Below are positions 1 to 6,236 of a stretch of 29,876 nt of DNA, piece by piece. The stretch's first letter is position 1. Each line of letters starts with the position of its first letter. The stretch comes from a virus, in the IMG/VR virus record IMGVR_UViG_3300030118_001859, positions 1-29,876 of that record; one strand, 5' to 3'. The position numbers and the translations under genes are program-made. The notes below the pieces were generated by a model that saw only the letters and a program-made list of their open reading frames with translations, made no database searches and was not told where the DNA came from.

Positions 1-27
1 AGTATAATTATTAGTAAATTTGAATAA
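1..27 (+). CDS. 3' end of the exported thioredoxin-like gene that begins at 29520 (circular junction)
   Basis: Bases 1-27 read as eight sense codons (SIIISKFE) and a TAA at 25-27, in the same frame as the gene that leaves the right end at 29876. The TAA shares its last base with the ATG of the next gene at 27 (TAATG), the kind of tight junction seen throughout this genome. A lysine/phenylalanine-ending helix is a plausible end for the thioredoxin-like protein. It depends on the molecule being circular, which is inferred. Confidence 0.75.
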   Translation, partial: SIIISKFE

Positions 28-647
28 TGAAATTAACTAGAGAACTTATAGAAGAAACAGTAAAAGACAAAGGCTACGCTTGGTTTGACAAAGGCGATTA
101 TAATTTGAATATAGTAGGCGTTAGAAATCAAGCGACTAATAATATAGTTACTAATAGGTTTGACGATAAAATTACTCTTTCTTATAAAGTAGAGGGAGAT
201 TGGGTTTTTAAATCTTTTGACGCAACTACTGACCCTGGCTTATATTGGGTAAAAAATATAATGAGAAAGGAGGGCGTCGCCTGTTTAAAGGAGGGACAGT
301 GGCGGTCTGCTTATGTTATAGACAAACATAGAGGGCAATATGACGCTCTTTGTCAGAGAGGGAAAAACCCGGTTGTAATTTATAGAGATAAAAATAAGGA
401 CGAATGCTACGACTTAGAAGACGATAATACACAGGAGGGATATTTTGGAATAAATATACATAGAGCAACCGCTAGAGAGGGAAAAAAATCTAGTCAAGTA
501 GATAAATGGAGTGCAGGTTGTCAAGTAATAGCTAGTAATCAGGATTGGATTGATTTTATGTTTGCTTGTCATAAAGCTAATAAAATTTGGGGTAACAGTT
601 TTACTTATACATTAATAAAAAGCGACGATATTTATGGGAATATTTAA
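27..647 (+). CDS. Endolysin candidate with an L,D-transpeptidase-like His...SxGC motif
   Basis: This 206-residue soluble protein has no signal peptide or membrane segment. Its C-terminal half carries GINIHRA (about residues 141-147) followed by KWSAGCQV (160-167). That arrangement, a histidine and then S-x-G-C, resembles the catalytic His/Cys signature of YkuD-type L,D-transpeptidase folds, and similar proteins are common next to holins in Bacteroidota phages. The natural role would be cutting or remodelling host peptidoglycan at lysis. The gene overlaps the holin by 14 bases, which supports a lysis cassette. The ATG at 27 overlaps the stop of the preceding gene across the circular junction. 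The fold is inferred from motifs only; another cysteine peptidase-type hydrolase is possible. Confidence 0.6.
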   Translation: MKLTRELIEETVKDKGYAWFDKGDYNLNIVGVRNQATNNIVTNRFDDKITLSYKVEGDWVFKSFDATTDPGLYWVKNIMRKEGVACLKEGQWRSAYVIDKHRGQYDALCQRGKNPVVIYRDKNKDECYDLEDDNTQEGYFGINIHRATAREGKKSSQVDKWSAGCQVIASNQDWIDFMFACHKANKIWGNSFTYTLIKSDDIYGNI

Positions 648-1017
648 GAAATTATTAGGTACAGATAAAGTTATAGATAGCGTAGGAGGTATTATAGACG
701 ATTTAGTAACTACTAAAGAGGAAAAAATAAACGCTAAGACTAAATTAAAAGAGATTATGAACTCTTATAAAATAGAAGTAGAGAAAAATATAACGGCACG
801 TTGGGAAGCAGACGCTAACGGTAATATGTTAACTCGTTCTGTTAGACCTTTAGTACTTATATTTTGTATAGTTTGCACTATGCTACTAGTATTTATTGAT
901 AGCGGGTCTATAGCGTTTGAAGTTGCCGATAAATGGACGGATTTATTGACTATGGTTTTAATAACAATAGTCGGGAGTTATTTTGGAGGACGCTCAATCG
1001 AAAAACTAAAAAAATAA
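634..1017 (+). CDS. Phage holin, 3TM-type family
   Basis: The 127-residue protein has an amphipathic, charged N-terminal half (residues 1-60), then the family-like stretch RWEAD...TRSVRPLVL, and two clear hydrophobic segments at about 70-88 and 101-118, ending in a short basic tail (SIEKLKK). The layout and the RPL motif fit the 3TM phage holins found in many Bacteroidota and alphaproteobacterial phages. It would form inner-membrane lesions that release or activate the endolysin encoded just upstream. It starts 14 bases inside the endolysin gene, so translation is probably coupled. Its TAA stop at 1015-1017 is in the same frame as the metallophosphoesterase that follows directly. Confidence 0.8.
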   Translation: MGIFKKLLGTDKVIDSVGGIIDDLVTTKEEKINAKTKLKEIMNSYKIEVEKNITARWEADANGNMLTRSVRPLVLIFCIVCTMLLVFIDSGSIAFEVADKWTDLLTMVLITIVGSYFGGRSIEKLKK

Positions 1018-1020
1018 ATT

Positions 1021-1758
1021 ATTAAAAAAAATTACCGATTAAGATTAACTGAAACAGAACACAAACTTATTAAGTCTAGGCGAGATAAGTCGGTCAGAAA
1101 TACGCTTGTAATAGGCGATTTACACGAGCCTTTCTGTTTAAAGGGTTACCTAGAACATTGTTTAAAAGCTTATGAAGACTTTGCTTGCAACAATGTAGTC
1201 TTTATCGGCGATTTAATTGACCTACATTTTAGTAGTTTTCATACTAGCGACCCTGACGGATACGGAGCGGGGGAGGAACTAGACAGAGCAATAGACAAGA
1301 TTGCTATTTGGTATAAACATTTTGAACACGCTAAAGTTTGCTTAGGAAATCACGATTTAATAGTACGCCGTAAATGCTTTGAGTCTGGGATTAGTAAAAA
1401 GTGGGTTAGAGATTATAATAAAGTTTTAGAGACTCCTAATTGGGATTTTAAAGAATATCACAAAATAGACGGCGTTGTATATACTCACGGTACAGGAACT
1501 AGCGGAAGAAGTGCCGCCGTTAAAAAATCAGTAGAATTTCAGGACAATACTGTTCAGGGTCATATACATACAGAAAGCTCTATAATATTTGAAGGTAAAC
1601 ATTGGGGAATGCAGGTAGGTTGCGGAGTAGATAGGTCTAGTTATAGTCAAGCTTATGCTAAGTTTTTTCCTAAGACTTATAAAATAGCTTGCGGAGTCGT
1701 CTTAAACAACGGTAAGCTTCCGATTTTATTACCTTTAACTACTTTAAGCAGACAATAA
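1021..1758 (+). CDS. Calcineurin-like metallophosphoesterase without an ATG/GTG/TTG start
   Basis: An uninterrupted frame runs from the codon after the holin stop (1018) to TAA at 1756-1758, about 245 residues. It contains the full set of metallophosphoesterase motifs in order: GDLHEPF, FIGDLID, GNHD, YTHGTG and GHIH, which bind two metal ions and hydrolyse phosphoesters or phosphodiesters. No ATG, GTG or TTG lies before the first motif. The sequence just after the holin stop reads ATT ATT AAA AAA AAT TAC, and relatives I recall begin around this Lys-Lys-Tyr stretch, so ATT at 1021 (or 1018) is the likeliest start. Alternatives are readthrough of the in-frame holin TAA, or a base error in an original ATG. 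The substrate is unknown; processing of nucleic acid or a nucleotide signal is possible. It ends before a bidirectional terminator. Confidence 0.8.
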   Translation: MKKNYRLRLTETEHKLIKSRRDKSVRNTLVIGDLHEPFCLKGYLEHCLKAYEDFACNNVVFIGDLIDLHFSSFHTSDPDGYGAGEELDRAIDKIAIWYKHFEHAKVCLGNHDLIVRRKCFESGISKKWVRDYNKVLETPNWDFKEYHKIDGVVYTHGTGTSGRSAAVKKSVEFQDNTVQGHIHTESSIIFEGKHWGMQVGCGVDRSSYSQAYAKFFPKTYKIACGVVLNNGKLPILLPLTTLSRQ

Positions 1759-1775
1759 ATATAAATTCTCAGCTC

Positions 1776-1811
1776 AAAAAAAGAGGGAGCTAACCACAAC
1801 TCCCCCTTTTA
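1776..1811. terminator. Bidirectional intrinsic terminator between convergent units
   Basis: A-rich arm plus GAGGGAG (1783-1789) pairs with CTCCCCC (1800-1806) and a following T4, with a 10-base loop and one mismatch. Read leftward, the same hairpin is followed by CTCTTTTTTT, which is a stronger terminator. It sits between the rightward metallophosphoesterase (end 1758) and the leftward HTH gene (end 1892), so it can stop both. Confidence 0.8.
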
Positions 1812-1846
1812 CCTAGTATTATAAAACAATGAAAATGAATACTAGG
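1812..1846. repeat. Perfect 9-bp inverted repeat next to the terminator
   Basis: CCTAGTATT (1812-1820) and AATACTAGG (1838-1846) are exact reverse complements separated by 17 bases. There is no T-run after it, so it is not an obvious terminator. It lies in the convergent gap directly beside the terminator hairpin. It could be a protein binding site or an mRNA-stabilising 3' hairpin. Confidence 0.5.
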
Positions 1847-1891
1847 CTTGTTTTTAAGCGTTTTAAGCTACTTTCTTAGGTTTTATGTATA

Positions 1892-2131
1892 TTATATCAA
1901 CTGGCCTTTAAAAGTGTGCTTAAATACGTACTTAGCAAGCGTTACAGAATTACCAAATCTATTTTTCCTAGTAATAGGCTCGCTAATAATACCCCAACCC
2001 TCACTTCTTAAAGTGTGTATAATAGAACTAAGTCTAGTTATACCGTATTCTTTTATAGCTTCTAGGCTAGTAATATTTCCGAATTGTTTTAAATGTAAAG
2101 CAATAGCTTCTTTTTGATTTTTAGGATTCAT
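1892..2131 (-). CDS. Small helix-turn-helix protein
   Basis: The 79-residue protein begins NPKNQKEAIALHL, then has TSLEAIKEYGITRLSSIIHTLR, a winged-helix type recognition region often found in small phage proteins of the HTH_39-like type, followed by a basic beta-rich C-terminus. It probably binds DNA. It is the last gene of the leftward unit, 10 bases after a micro-membrane protein and before the convergent terminator. Phages use such proteins as excisionase-like or transcription regulators; which role applies here cannot be told from the sequence. Confidence 0.65.
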   Translation of the reverse strand: MNPKNQKEAIALHLKQFGNITSLEAIKEYGITRLSSIIHTLRSEGWGIISEPITRKNRFGNSVTLAKYVFKHTFKGQLI

Positions 2132-2141
2132 AATTATAATT

Positions 2142-2276
2142 TTAAATTAAACTAAATAAAACTGTCCCTATAAAATATCCTGCAATTATCCATAGGAACA
2201 AATAAATAAACTCTTCGCAGGTACGAGTACCCGTTAAACTTAACAGGTACACTAAAAAATCTCCTATTCTTTTCAT
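2142..2276 (-). CDS. 44-residue membrane micro-protein
   Basis: Reading leftward from ATG at 2276 gives MKRIGDFLVYLLSLTGTR followed by an acidic turn (CEE) and a strongly hydrophobic second half ending GTVLFSLI, stop at 2142. The start overlaps the stop of the previous gene in an ATGA arrangement, which strongly supports translation. One or two membrane helices are likely. The function is unknown; small inner-membrane proteins in phage early regions sometimes act in exclusion or host takeover, but nothing here shows that. Confidence 0.6.
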   Translation of the reverse strand: MKRIGDFLVYLLSLTGTRTCEEFIYLFLWIIAGYFIGTVLFSLI

Positions 2277-2500
2277 ACTATACTAATTTTATGAGCCATT
2301 TCGTTGACTAACTCAGGATACTTGTCTGTAAGTTTGTCTAGCTCGTTATCGGTTAAGGATTGTCCTGAGAAATACTCTCCATAAGAAAAGTATGCGTCGC
2401 AATACTCCGGGTAGTCCCACTTGTAAACTCCTGATACTTCTAAAGTATCCTCGTTTACGTCATTGTCATATAAATTTAATTTTCTATTCATAGCTTCCAA
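2273..2500 (-). CDS. Small acidic conserved-type hypothetical protein
   Basis: This 75-residue protein is rich in Asp, Glu and Tyr (for example YKWDYPEY and SYGEYFSG) and has a C-terminal helix with LTDNELDKLTDKYPEL. No catalytic motif or membrane segment is visible. Two in-frame ATGs are possible, at 2500 and 2491; both overlap the end of the HNH gene, so coupling is likely either way. Its stop overlaps the start of the 44-residue membrane protein. I do not recognise a function. Confidence 0.6.
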   Translation of the reverse strand: MEAMNRKLNLYDNDVNEDTLEVSGVYKWDYPEYCDAYFSYGEYFSGQSLTDNELDKLTDKYPELVNEMAHKISIV

Positions 2501-3180
2501 TTTATTTTGTAGTTAATATTATTACCTCTTTTCATGTTCTCTATACCCCAAAGAGGTCTAAAATTGGTATAGTGATTAAGTTTTATAATATCCTCTTCTG
2601 TTTGAGCAAATGAGATAGGTACAATATGGTCTAAGTGCCAGGTTTGCCTATTATCCCAAGACATACCCTCTACGAATTGGTCTTCTATATACTTAATAAA
2701 ACTATCGTAGTCTGTACCTAGTATCTCGTAGCTTCTACTTTTCTTAGAATAACCTTTTCTAGCTAAAGCTGTCCATATTTGTCTACGTACTCTTTTCTTC
2801 ATATCAAAAATTTTATCAGTAGCTTTTCTGTTTTTCTCGTACTGTCTTTCGTACTCTCTTCTCTTTGCTCTTTGTATAGGGTCTTTCATACGTCTACGCT
2901 CCTGCTCTCTCTTTTTCTTAGCTTGCTCAGGCGTTCTGTAATAAGCCGCTATACGTTTTTTGACGTCTTCTCTTTGATTATACTCTTTAGCTTTGGCTTT
3001 TTGCTTAGGAGTGTTTCTATAAGCTTTTCTAGCCTCACTATAACACTCTTTACATTTGCTACGTCTATATTTTACAGGAAGACCTTTTCTAGTTTTACTA
3101 TTATATAAAGTAAAGTTGTCTATAGTTAAAGACTTGCCGCAACAACAACAAGTCTTTTTTTCTTTAAATATACTTAACAT
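2488..3180 (-). CDS. HNH endonuclease with N-terminal zinc-binding cysteines
   Basis: The 230-residue protein starts with a cysteine cluster (CCCCGK at 11-16, then CKEC at 43-46) that can bind zinc. A long, very basic helical segment (about 50-150) follows, and then an HNH nuclease core near the C-terminus: WHLDHIVP (about 181-188), then NHYTN and the conserved FRPLW...N..K segment. It should be a metal-dependent DNA nuclease. It is the second gene of the leftward unit and starts 7 bases inside the preceding gene. It may be a free-standing homing-type endonuclease or a host-DNA degrading enzyme; the basic linker suggests extended DNA contact. Confidence 0.8.
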   Translation of the reverse strand: MLSIFKEKKTCCCCGKSLTIDNFTLYNSKTRKGLPVKYRRSKCKECYSEARKAYRNTPKQKAKAKEYNQREDVKKRIAAYYRTPEQAKKKREQERRRMKDPIQRAKRREYERQYEKNRKATDKIFDMKKRVRRQIWTALARKGYSKKSRSYEILGTDYDSFIKYIEDQFVEGMSWDNRQTWHLDHIVPISFAQTEEDIIKLNHYTNFRPLWGIENMKRGNNINYKINWKL

Positions 3181-3461
3181 GATGTATCGTATTTTAGTAT
3201 TAGAGTTTTTAGTGTTATTATGAACTCTAAAGCCTGTATAATTCTAGACTGAGTATCCTCTATTTCTTTTGTTAGCCAGGTACTTCTATTTATTCCTCCC
3301 TGTGTAGTATATAAACCTGACTCACAAACTTTGTCTTGTTTTTCTAATGGCGTTAGTCCTCTTAGTACTGACTTTAAGCTTCTTTGTTTGTTCTCTAACT
3401 CGCTTAAACTTGTTTCGTATTTGCTTAGTAGCGTGTTTAGTAATTTGACATTTGTATTCAT
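3174..3461 (-). CDS. Coiled-coil hypothetical protein, first gene of the leftward unit
   Basis: The 95-residue protein consists mainly of heptad-like helices (LLNTLLSKYETSLSELENKQ near the N-terminus, and a C-terminal helix of Ile/Leu/Lys), with a middle section containing one Cys and GLYTTQGG. No enzyme motif or signal peptide is seen. It is the promoter-proximal gene of the leftward unit, about 25 bases downstream of a good TAnnTTTG box. The function is not known. Confidence 0.55.
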   Translation of the reverse strand: MNTNVKLLNTLLSKYETSLSELENKQRSLKSVLRGLTPLEKQDKVCESGLYTTQGGINRSTWLTKEIEDTQSRIIQALEFIITLKTLILKYDTSC

Positions 3462-3486
3462 TGTTTTAAGTTTTTGGTTAATGATA

Positions 3487-3519
3487 CAAATATATATAAA
3501 AATATTTTAATAAAACAAA
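3487..3519 (-). promoter_or_regulatory. Leftward early promoter (Bacteroidota type)
   Basis: On the minus strand TTTG (3519-3516), 21 bases, then TATATTTG (3494-3487) match the Bacteroidota -33/-7 pattern (TTTG, TAnnTTTG). The start codon of the first leftward gene is at 3461, giving a leader of about 20 bases. Host polymerase should recognise it. Confidence 0.7.
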
Positions 3520-3616
3520 AATAAATTTTATTACAATTTTCTTCTTGGGGGGATTTGCGTCTAATGAACTTTCTCGCTATACTGAATAGGATTTCATACG
3601 AAAGGGGGTAAAATGT

Positions 3617-3636
3617 CTTAAATCAAAGATTTTAAG
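3617..3636. repeat. Imperfect palindrome, possible operator
   Basis: CTTAAATC (3617-3624) and GATTTTAAG (3628-3636) form a near-perfect inverted repeat around AAA. It lies between the two divergent promoters, where a Cro-like protein (encoded at 3855) or the HTH protein at 1892 could bind. Confidence 0.35.
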
Positions 3637-3723
3637 TACCTGTAATTTATTTTTAATATCCAAATATTTTGTAAAGTTTTTTTTATTTAGTTGAAAAAAA
3701 ATTAATCTTTATTAATACATTTT

Positions 3724-3731
3724 TATTTTTG
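3724..3731 (+). promoter_or_regulatory. Possible rightward early -7 box
   Basis: TATTTTTG matches TAnnTTTG exactly and would start a transcript around 3738, placing the 3773-3830 hairpin in the leader of the rightward unit. No good TTTG lies 19-21 bases upstream, so confidence is low. TATACTTG at 3744-3751 is a one-mismatch alternative. Confidence 0.35.
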
Positions 3732-3772
3732 AAATAATTTTTATATACTTGTTTTGAATTTTTCATAGCGGG

Positions 3773-3834
3773 GGGGGAGTACATCGGAAAACTTTTAAGC
3801 GGAGCTTGCTACTTAAATTTTGACTCCCCCTTTT
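3773..3834 (+). promoter_or_regulatory. Long leader hairpin with GGGGGAGT/ACTCCCCC cap, attenuator-like
   Basis: GGGGGAGT (3773-3780) pairs exactly with ACTCCCCC (3823-3830). Inside, TTTAAG (3794-3799) can pair with CTTAAA (3812-3817), and flanking A- and T-runs extend the inner helix. A short T4 follows, then the ATG of the Cro-like gene 24 bases after the stem. It resembles an intrinsic terminator with a short U-tract, so it may attenuate the rightward unit; a structural role at an origin is an alternative. Confidence 0.5.
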
Positions 3835-3854
3835 ATGAATCTAAAATATAAAAT

Positions 3855-4079
3855 ATGCAATTTAAAAAGTTTAAATCAGAGGTTGAAGTAAGAGAAAAAA
3901 TTATTTTACAAAGGTTAAAATACAACGTTAGAAAAAACGCTTTAGCTAAAGAATTAGGGATGTCGTACCCTACTATATTAACAAAACTAGAAAAGCCTTT
4001 AAGTTTTAAAGTTAGTGAGCTTTTAGTAGTTTGTAATATGATAAATATTGACTTAAATGAATTATTAATTAAATACTAA
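3855..4079 (+). CDS. Cro/CI-like helix-turn-helix regulator
   Basis: The 74-residue protein has the pattern of a lambda-repressor-like fold: a basic N-terminus, RKNALAKELGMSYPTILTKLEKP as helix-turn-helix (about 26-48), then FKVSELLVVCNMINIDLNELL, the usual last helices of this family. It is a DNA-binding domain only, with no dimerisation or cleavage domain, so it is Cro-like rather than a full repressor. It is the first gene of the rightward unit, directly after the leader hairpin, where it can control both divergent promoters. The next gene begins 4 bases after its stop. Confidence 0.7.
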   Translation: MQFKKFKSEVEVREKIILQRLKYNVRKNALAKELGMSYPTILTKLEKPLSFKVSELLVVCNMINIDLNELLIKY

Positions 4080-4083
4080 AAAA

Positions 4084-4482
4084 ATGGAGCAAAAAAAATC
4101 TATTGTTAAAAACGTCATTCCTAACGGTACTTGGGAGGGCAATTATGGTCTTATGTATAAATTTGAAGTAGAATTTGAAAACGGAGACGTAGGAGAATAT
4201 CTTTCTAAGTCAGAAAATCAGGACAAATTTATAGTAGGCAGAGAAACTGAATACCAATTTAAAGGAGGTCAATTTCCTAGAGTAAAACCTGTATCTAATT
4301 TTAACGCCAGTTATTCTAGCTCTAAGTCTGACGCTAAAGAGGATATAAGGTTTAGCGTTGCTTTTAAAGCGGCTATAGAGCTTTGTGCGGCAGATAAAAT
4401 AGGCTTAGAAGAAATTATTGAAACTACTATAGGTTTTGACGAGTTTTTAGATAAAAAGAAAGACACTAGATTACCTTTTTAA
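4084..4482 (+). CDS. SSB-like single-stranded DNA-binding protein (candidate)
   Basis: The 132-residue protein has a beta-rich N-terminal half (residues 10-65, with alternating aromatic and charged residues as in an OB-fold), a Ser/Asn-rich linker (70-85), a helix containing RFSVAFKAAIEL (89-100), and ends in TRLPF. The final L-P-F resembles the I-P-F tip by which bacterial SSB proteins recruit partners, although the usual run of aspartates is weak (FDEFLDKKKD). It precedes the replication initiator-like gene, which fits a role on replicating DNA. The assignment rests on layout and tail, not on a catalytic motif. Confidence 0.5.
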   Translation: MEQKKSIVKNVIPNGTWEGNYGLMYKFEVEFENGDVGEYLSKSENQDKFIVGRETEYQFKGGQFPRVKPVSNFNASYSSSKSDAKEDIRFSVAFKAAIELCAADKIGLEEIIETTIGFDEFLDKKKDTRLPF

Positions 4483-4502
4483 CTATTGACTGTTGAAAAC
4501 TA

Positions 4503-4517
4503 TAAAATATAATTTTA
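4503..4517. repeat. Small palindrome in the gap before the replication gene
   Basis: TAAAAT-ATA-ATTTTA is a perfect 6-bp inverted repeat in the 69-base gap between the SSB-like gene and the initiator-like gene. It could be an operator, but AT-rich palindromes arise easily by chance. Confidence 0.2.
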
Positions 4518-4551
4518 TTAAGTAATGTAAAATTTTTTATATCTTTTAATT

Positions 4552-5334
4552 ATGAACAATATCCTAGCGTCTTCTTCTTTTCTTATTATTAATAAGGTCG
4601 TTCTCCAAGAAATAGGAGTTGACGCTAGTATTGTTTTATCTCATCTAGTACATAGGCAACTATATTACGAAAAAGAAAATCAATTACAGGACGGCTATTT
4701 TTATAATACAAGTATTACTATATCTTGTTCTACTACTTTAAGCTACTATCAAATAAATCAAGCTTTAACAACTTTAAAAAATTACGGTTTTATTAGCACT
4801 AAGCTAAAAGGTATACCGGCTAAATTACATTTTAAAATAAACAAGACTCAGTTATTAAATTTTTTAAAAACTAGTAACGAAGAAATTAAAGAACTAGATT
4901 GCGAAATAACTGAAAACAAGAAGTTAAAAAACTCTAAACAAATTATAAATAAAAAAGTTATAAATAAAAATAATAATATTAATACACGCAAAGAGGATTT
5001 TGTTAAAGAAGTCTCTAAGTATACAGACGATATTAATATATCAAACGACTTTATAGATTATTGGACTGAGGATAATGGTAAAAAAATGAGGTTTGAAATG
5101 GAGAAAACTTGGAATACAAGTCTAAGGGTTAAGCGTTGGGAAAGAAATCAGAAGAATTTTAGTAAGGGAAGTAATGCAAATAATATGCCTGACTTTTTAG
5201 ATAGTGCATATTTAAACAGAATTAAAGACGACCAAGCACAGGTTAACAAGTTTTATAAACACTTAGTAGAGGACTGCGGTTATGAAAAGTACGAAACAGT
5301 TACAGGCTATATTAAATACAGAAAAAAGGTATGA
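4552..5334 (+). CDS. Replication initiator / DnaD-like winged-helix protein
   Basis: The 260-residue protein has an N-terminal winged-helix region (about 10-115) containing SITISCSTTLSYYQINQALTTLKNYGFI, as in phage replisome organisers that load helicase. An Asn/Lys-rich linker (about 125-150) follows, then a C-terminal segment with FIDYWTEDNGKKMRFEMEKTWN and RVKRWERNQKNF, a signature I associate with replication proteins of Bacteroidota phages. No polymerase or helicase gene is present, so this protein would recruit the host replisome. It overlaps the methyltransferase start by 4 bases (ATGA). It sits between the SSB-like protein and the methyltransferase, which supports a replication module. 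Confidence 0.65.
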   Translation: MNNILASSSFLIINKVVLQEIGVDASIVLSHLVHRQLYYEKENQLQDGYFYNTSITISCSTTLSYYQINQALTTLKNYGFISTKLKGIPAKLHFKINKTQLLNFLKTSNEEIKELDCEITENKKLKNSKQIINKKVINKNNNINTRKEDFVKEVSKYTDDINISNDFIDYWTEDNGKKMRFEMEKTWNTSLRVKRWERNQKNFSKGSNANNMPDFLDSAYLNRIKDDQAQVNKFYKHLVEDCGYEKYETVTGYIKYRKKV

Positions 5335-6005
5335 TTTTAAAACAAGATTTCCGAGATCTGCTAAAAGATATAGATAAAAAAAATACTCTAATAATTACTG
5401 ACCCTCCTTATAATATATATTGGGGATACAATAAAGATTATATAGACAAAGTAAGCGACGAAGAATATACTAAAATGTTTAGTTTATTTAAAGGCTTTAG
5501 AATAGTTATAATACATTATATAGAGGATATTATAAAATACGTAGTACCTGCTTTAGGAGTGCCTACTAAAGTTATACATTGGGTTTATAACATAAATTTA
5601 AAAAGACAAAGTAGAAGTATAGCTTTTTTTAATTGTACTCCTGACCTTACAAAAGTTAAGCAACCTTATAAAAACGTAACAGACAAAAGAATATTAAAAG
5701 ATATAAATAAAGGTAGCGAGGGTTGCAAGTTGTATGATTGGTGGTTTGTAAATATAATAAATAATAGGTCAAGCGAAAAGCTAGACTATAGTAATCAAAT
5801 ACCGGAAAAAATAATAAGCAATATAATAAAGATTACCGCAGAAGAAAACGATACTATATTTGACCCTTTTTGTGGTAGCGGTACAACTCCTGCGGTAGCC
5901 AGTAAATTAGGCTTTAATTATATAGCTACGGACATTTCAGAAAAAGCTTATGATATTACTACAAAAAGATTAAGAAAAATAGAAAATAACTTATTTAATC
6001 AATGA
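5331..6005 (+). CDS. Phage DNA methyltransferase (N6-adenine/N4-cytosine type)
   Basis: The 224-residue enzyme has DPPY (residues 24-27), the catalytic motif of amino-methyltransferases, near the N-terminus, and the S-adenosylmethionine-binding motif FDPFCGSGTT (177-186) near the C-terminus. This is the order of the beta class. The middle (CTPDLTKVKQPYKN, then KLYDWWFVNII) is the type seen in small phage DNA methylases. No restriction partner is nearby, so it is a solitary enzyme that may protect phage DNA. DPPY fits adenine N6 or cytosine N4; the target site is unknown. A copy of the 14-base GATC-containing word lies in its codons 6-11. Confidence 0.85.
   Translation: MILKQDFRDLLKDIDKKNTLIITDPPYNIYWGYNKDYIDKVSDEEYTKMFSLFKGFRIVIIHYIEDIIKYVVPALGVPTKVIHWVYNINLKRQSRSIAFFNCTPDLTKVKQPYKNVTDKRILKDINKGSEGCKLYDWWFVNIINNRSSEKLDYSNQIPEKIISNIIKITAEENDTIFDPFCGSGTTPAVASKLGFNYIATDISEKAYDITTKRLRKIENNLFNQ
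5348..5361 (-). repeat. Copy 1 of the 14-base word GCAGATCTCGGAAA
   Basis: On the minus strand the sequence is GCAGATCTCGGAAA, preceded by TTA. It contains one of only three GATC sites found in the window. It lies within the start of the methyltransferase gene and uses the rare codons CGA and CTG there. Confidence 0.8.
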
Positions 6006-6151
6006 TAGTATTTTTAACTTTTATTAAAAATGGTTTGTTATTAGGTGTTAGACATTTTGAGCCTGACGAGGTCAGGAATTATTGGGAAATACAAATACTA
6101 TTATTGTTTTTTAAAATTAACATATTTATTACAATAAATGATAGAACTTAG
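6002..6151 (+). CDS. 49-residue conserved-type micro-protein
   Basis: ATG at 6002 overlaps the methyltransferase stop (ATGA). The product begins MIVFLTFIKNGLLLGVRHFEP and has a hydrophobic second half with LLLFFKINIFI, ending at TAG 6149-6151. The GVRHF-P pattern with a following LLFFKINI is, as far as I recall, recurrent in Bacteroidota phages. It may be a membrane-associated peptide; the function is unknown. The next small gene starts 14 bases before its end. Confidence 0.6.
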   Translation: MIVFLTFIKNGLLLGVRHFEPDEVRNYWEIQILLLFFKINIFITINDRT

Positions 6152-6236
6152 CAACATAGGATTTTCAGCTCTTATAATACTAGTATTTTTACTAGGGTTT
6201 ATAACTGCTTTATATATTCATAGTCAAATTAAATGA
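6138..6236 (+). CDS. 32-residue single-pass membrane micro-protein
   Basis: Reading from ATG 6138 gives a short polar start (MIELSNIGF), one hydrophobic helix rich in Ile/Leu/Val/Phe, and the tail YIHSQIK. Its TGA overlaps the ATG of the nuclease gene (ATGA), and it starts within the preceding micro-gene. That overlap chain is the main evidence that it is translated. The function is unknown. Confidence 0.5.
   Translation: MIELSNIGFSALIILVFLLGFITALYIHSQIK

Larger units (their letters stand above)
3462..3854. other. 393-base divergent control region without a gene
   Basis: No convincing coding frame is present. The region is very AT-rich but is broken by three G-runs (3547-3552, 3604-3608, 3770-3777). 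It holds a leftward promoter (3487-3519), an inverted repeat (3617-3636), a rightward -7-like box (3724-3731) and a long hairpin (3773-3830). It separates the leftward and rightward early units and is the best candidate for the genetic switch and perhaps the replication origin, though no iterons were recognised. Confidence 0.6.

Noticed and set aside
2779-3108. Plus-strand open frame opposite the HNH endonuclease
   Set aside because: The minus strand has clear HNH motifs; the plus-strand product is Ser/Phe/Leu-rich shadow sequence.
3564-3611. Tiny leader peptide of about 15 codons in the divergent region
   Set aside because: No overlap, promoter distance or conservation supports it, and chance frames of this size are common.
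3547-3777. G-quadruplex in the divergent region
   Set aside because: Only three G-runs are present and they lie 50-160 bases apart; the last is better explained by the hairpin stem.
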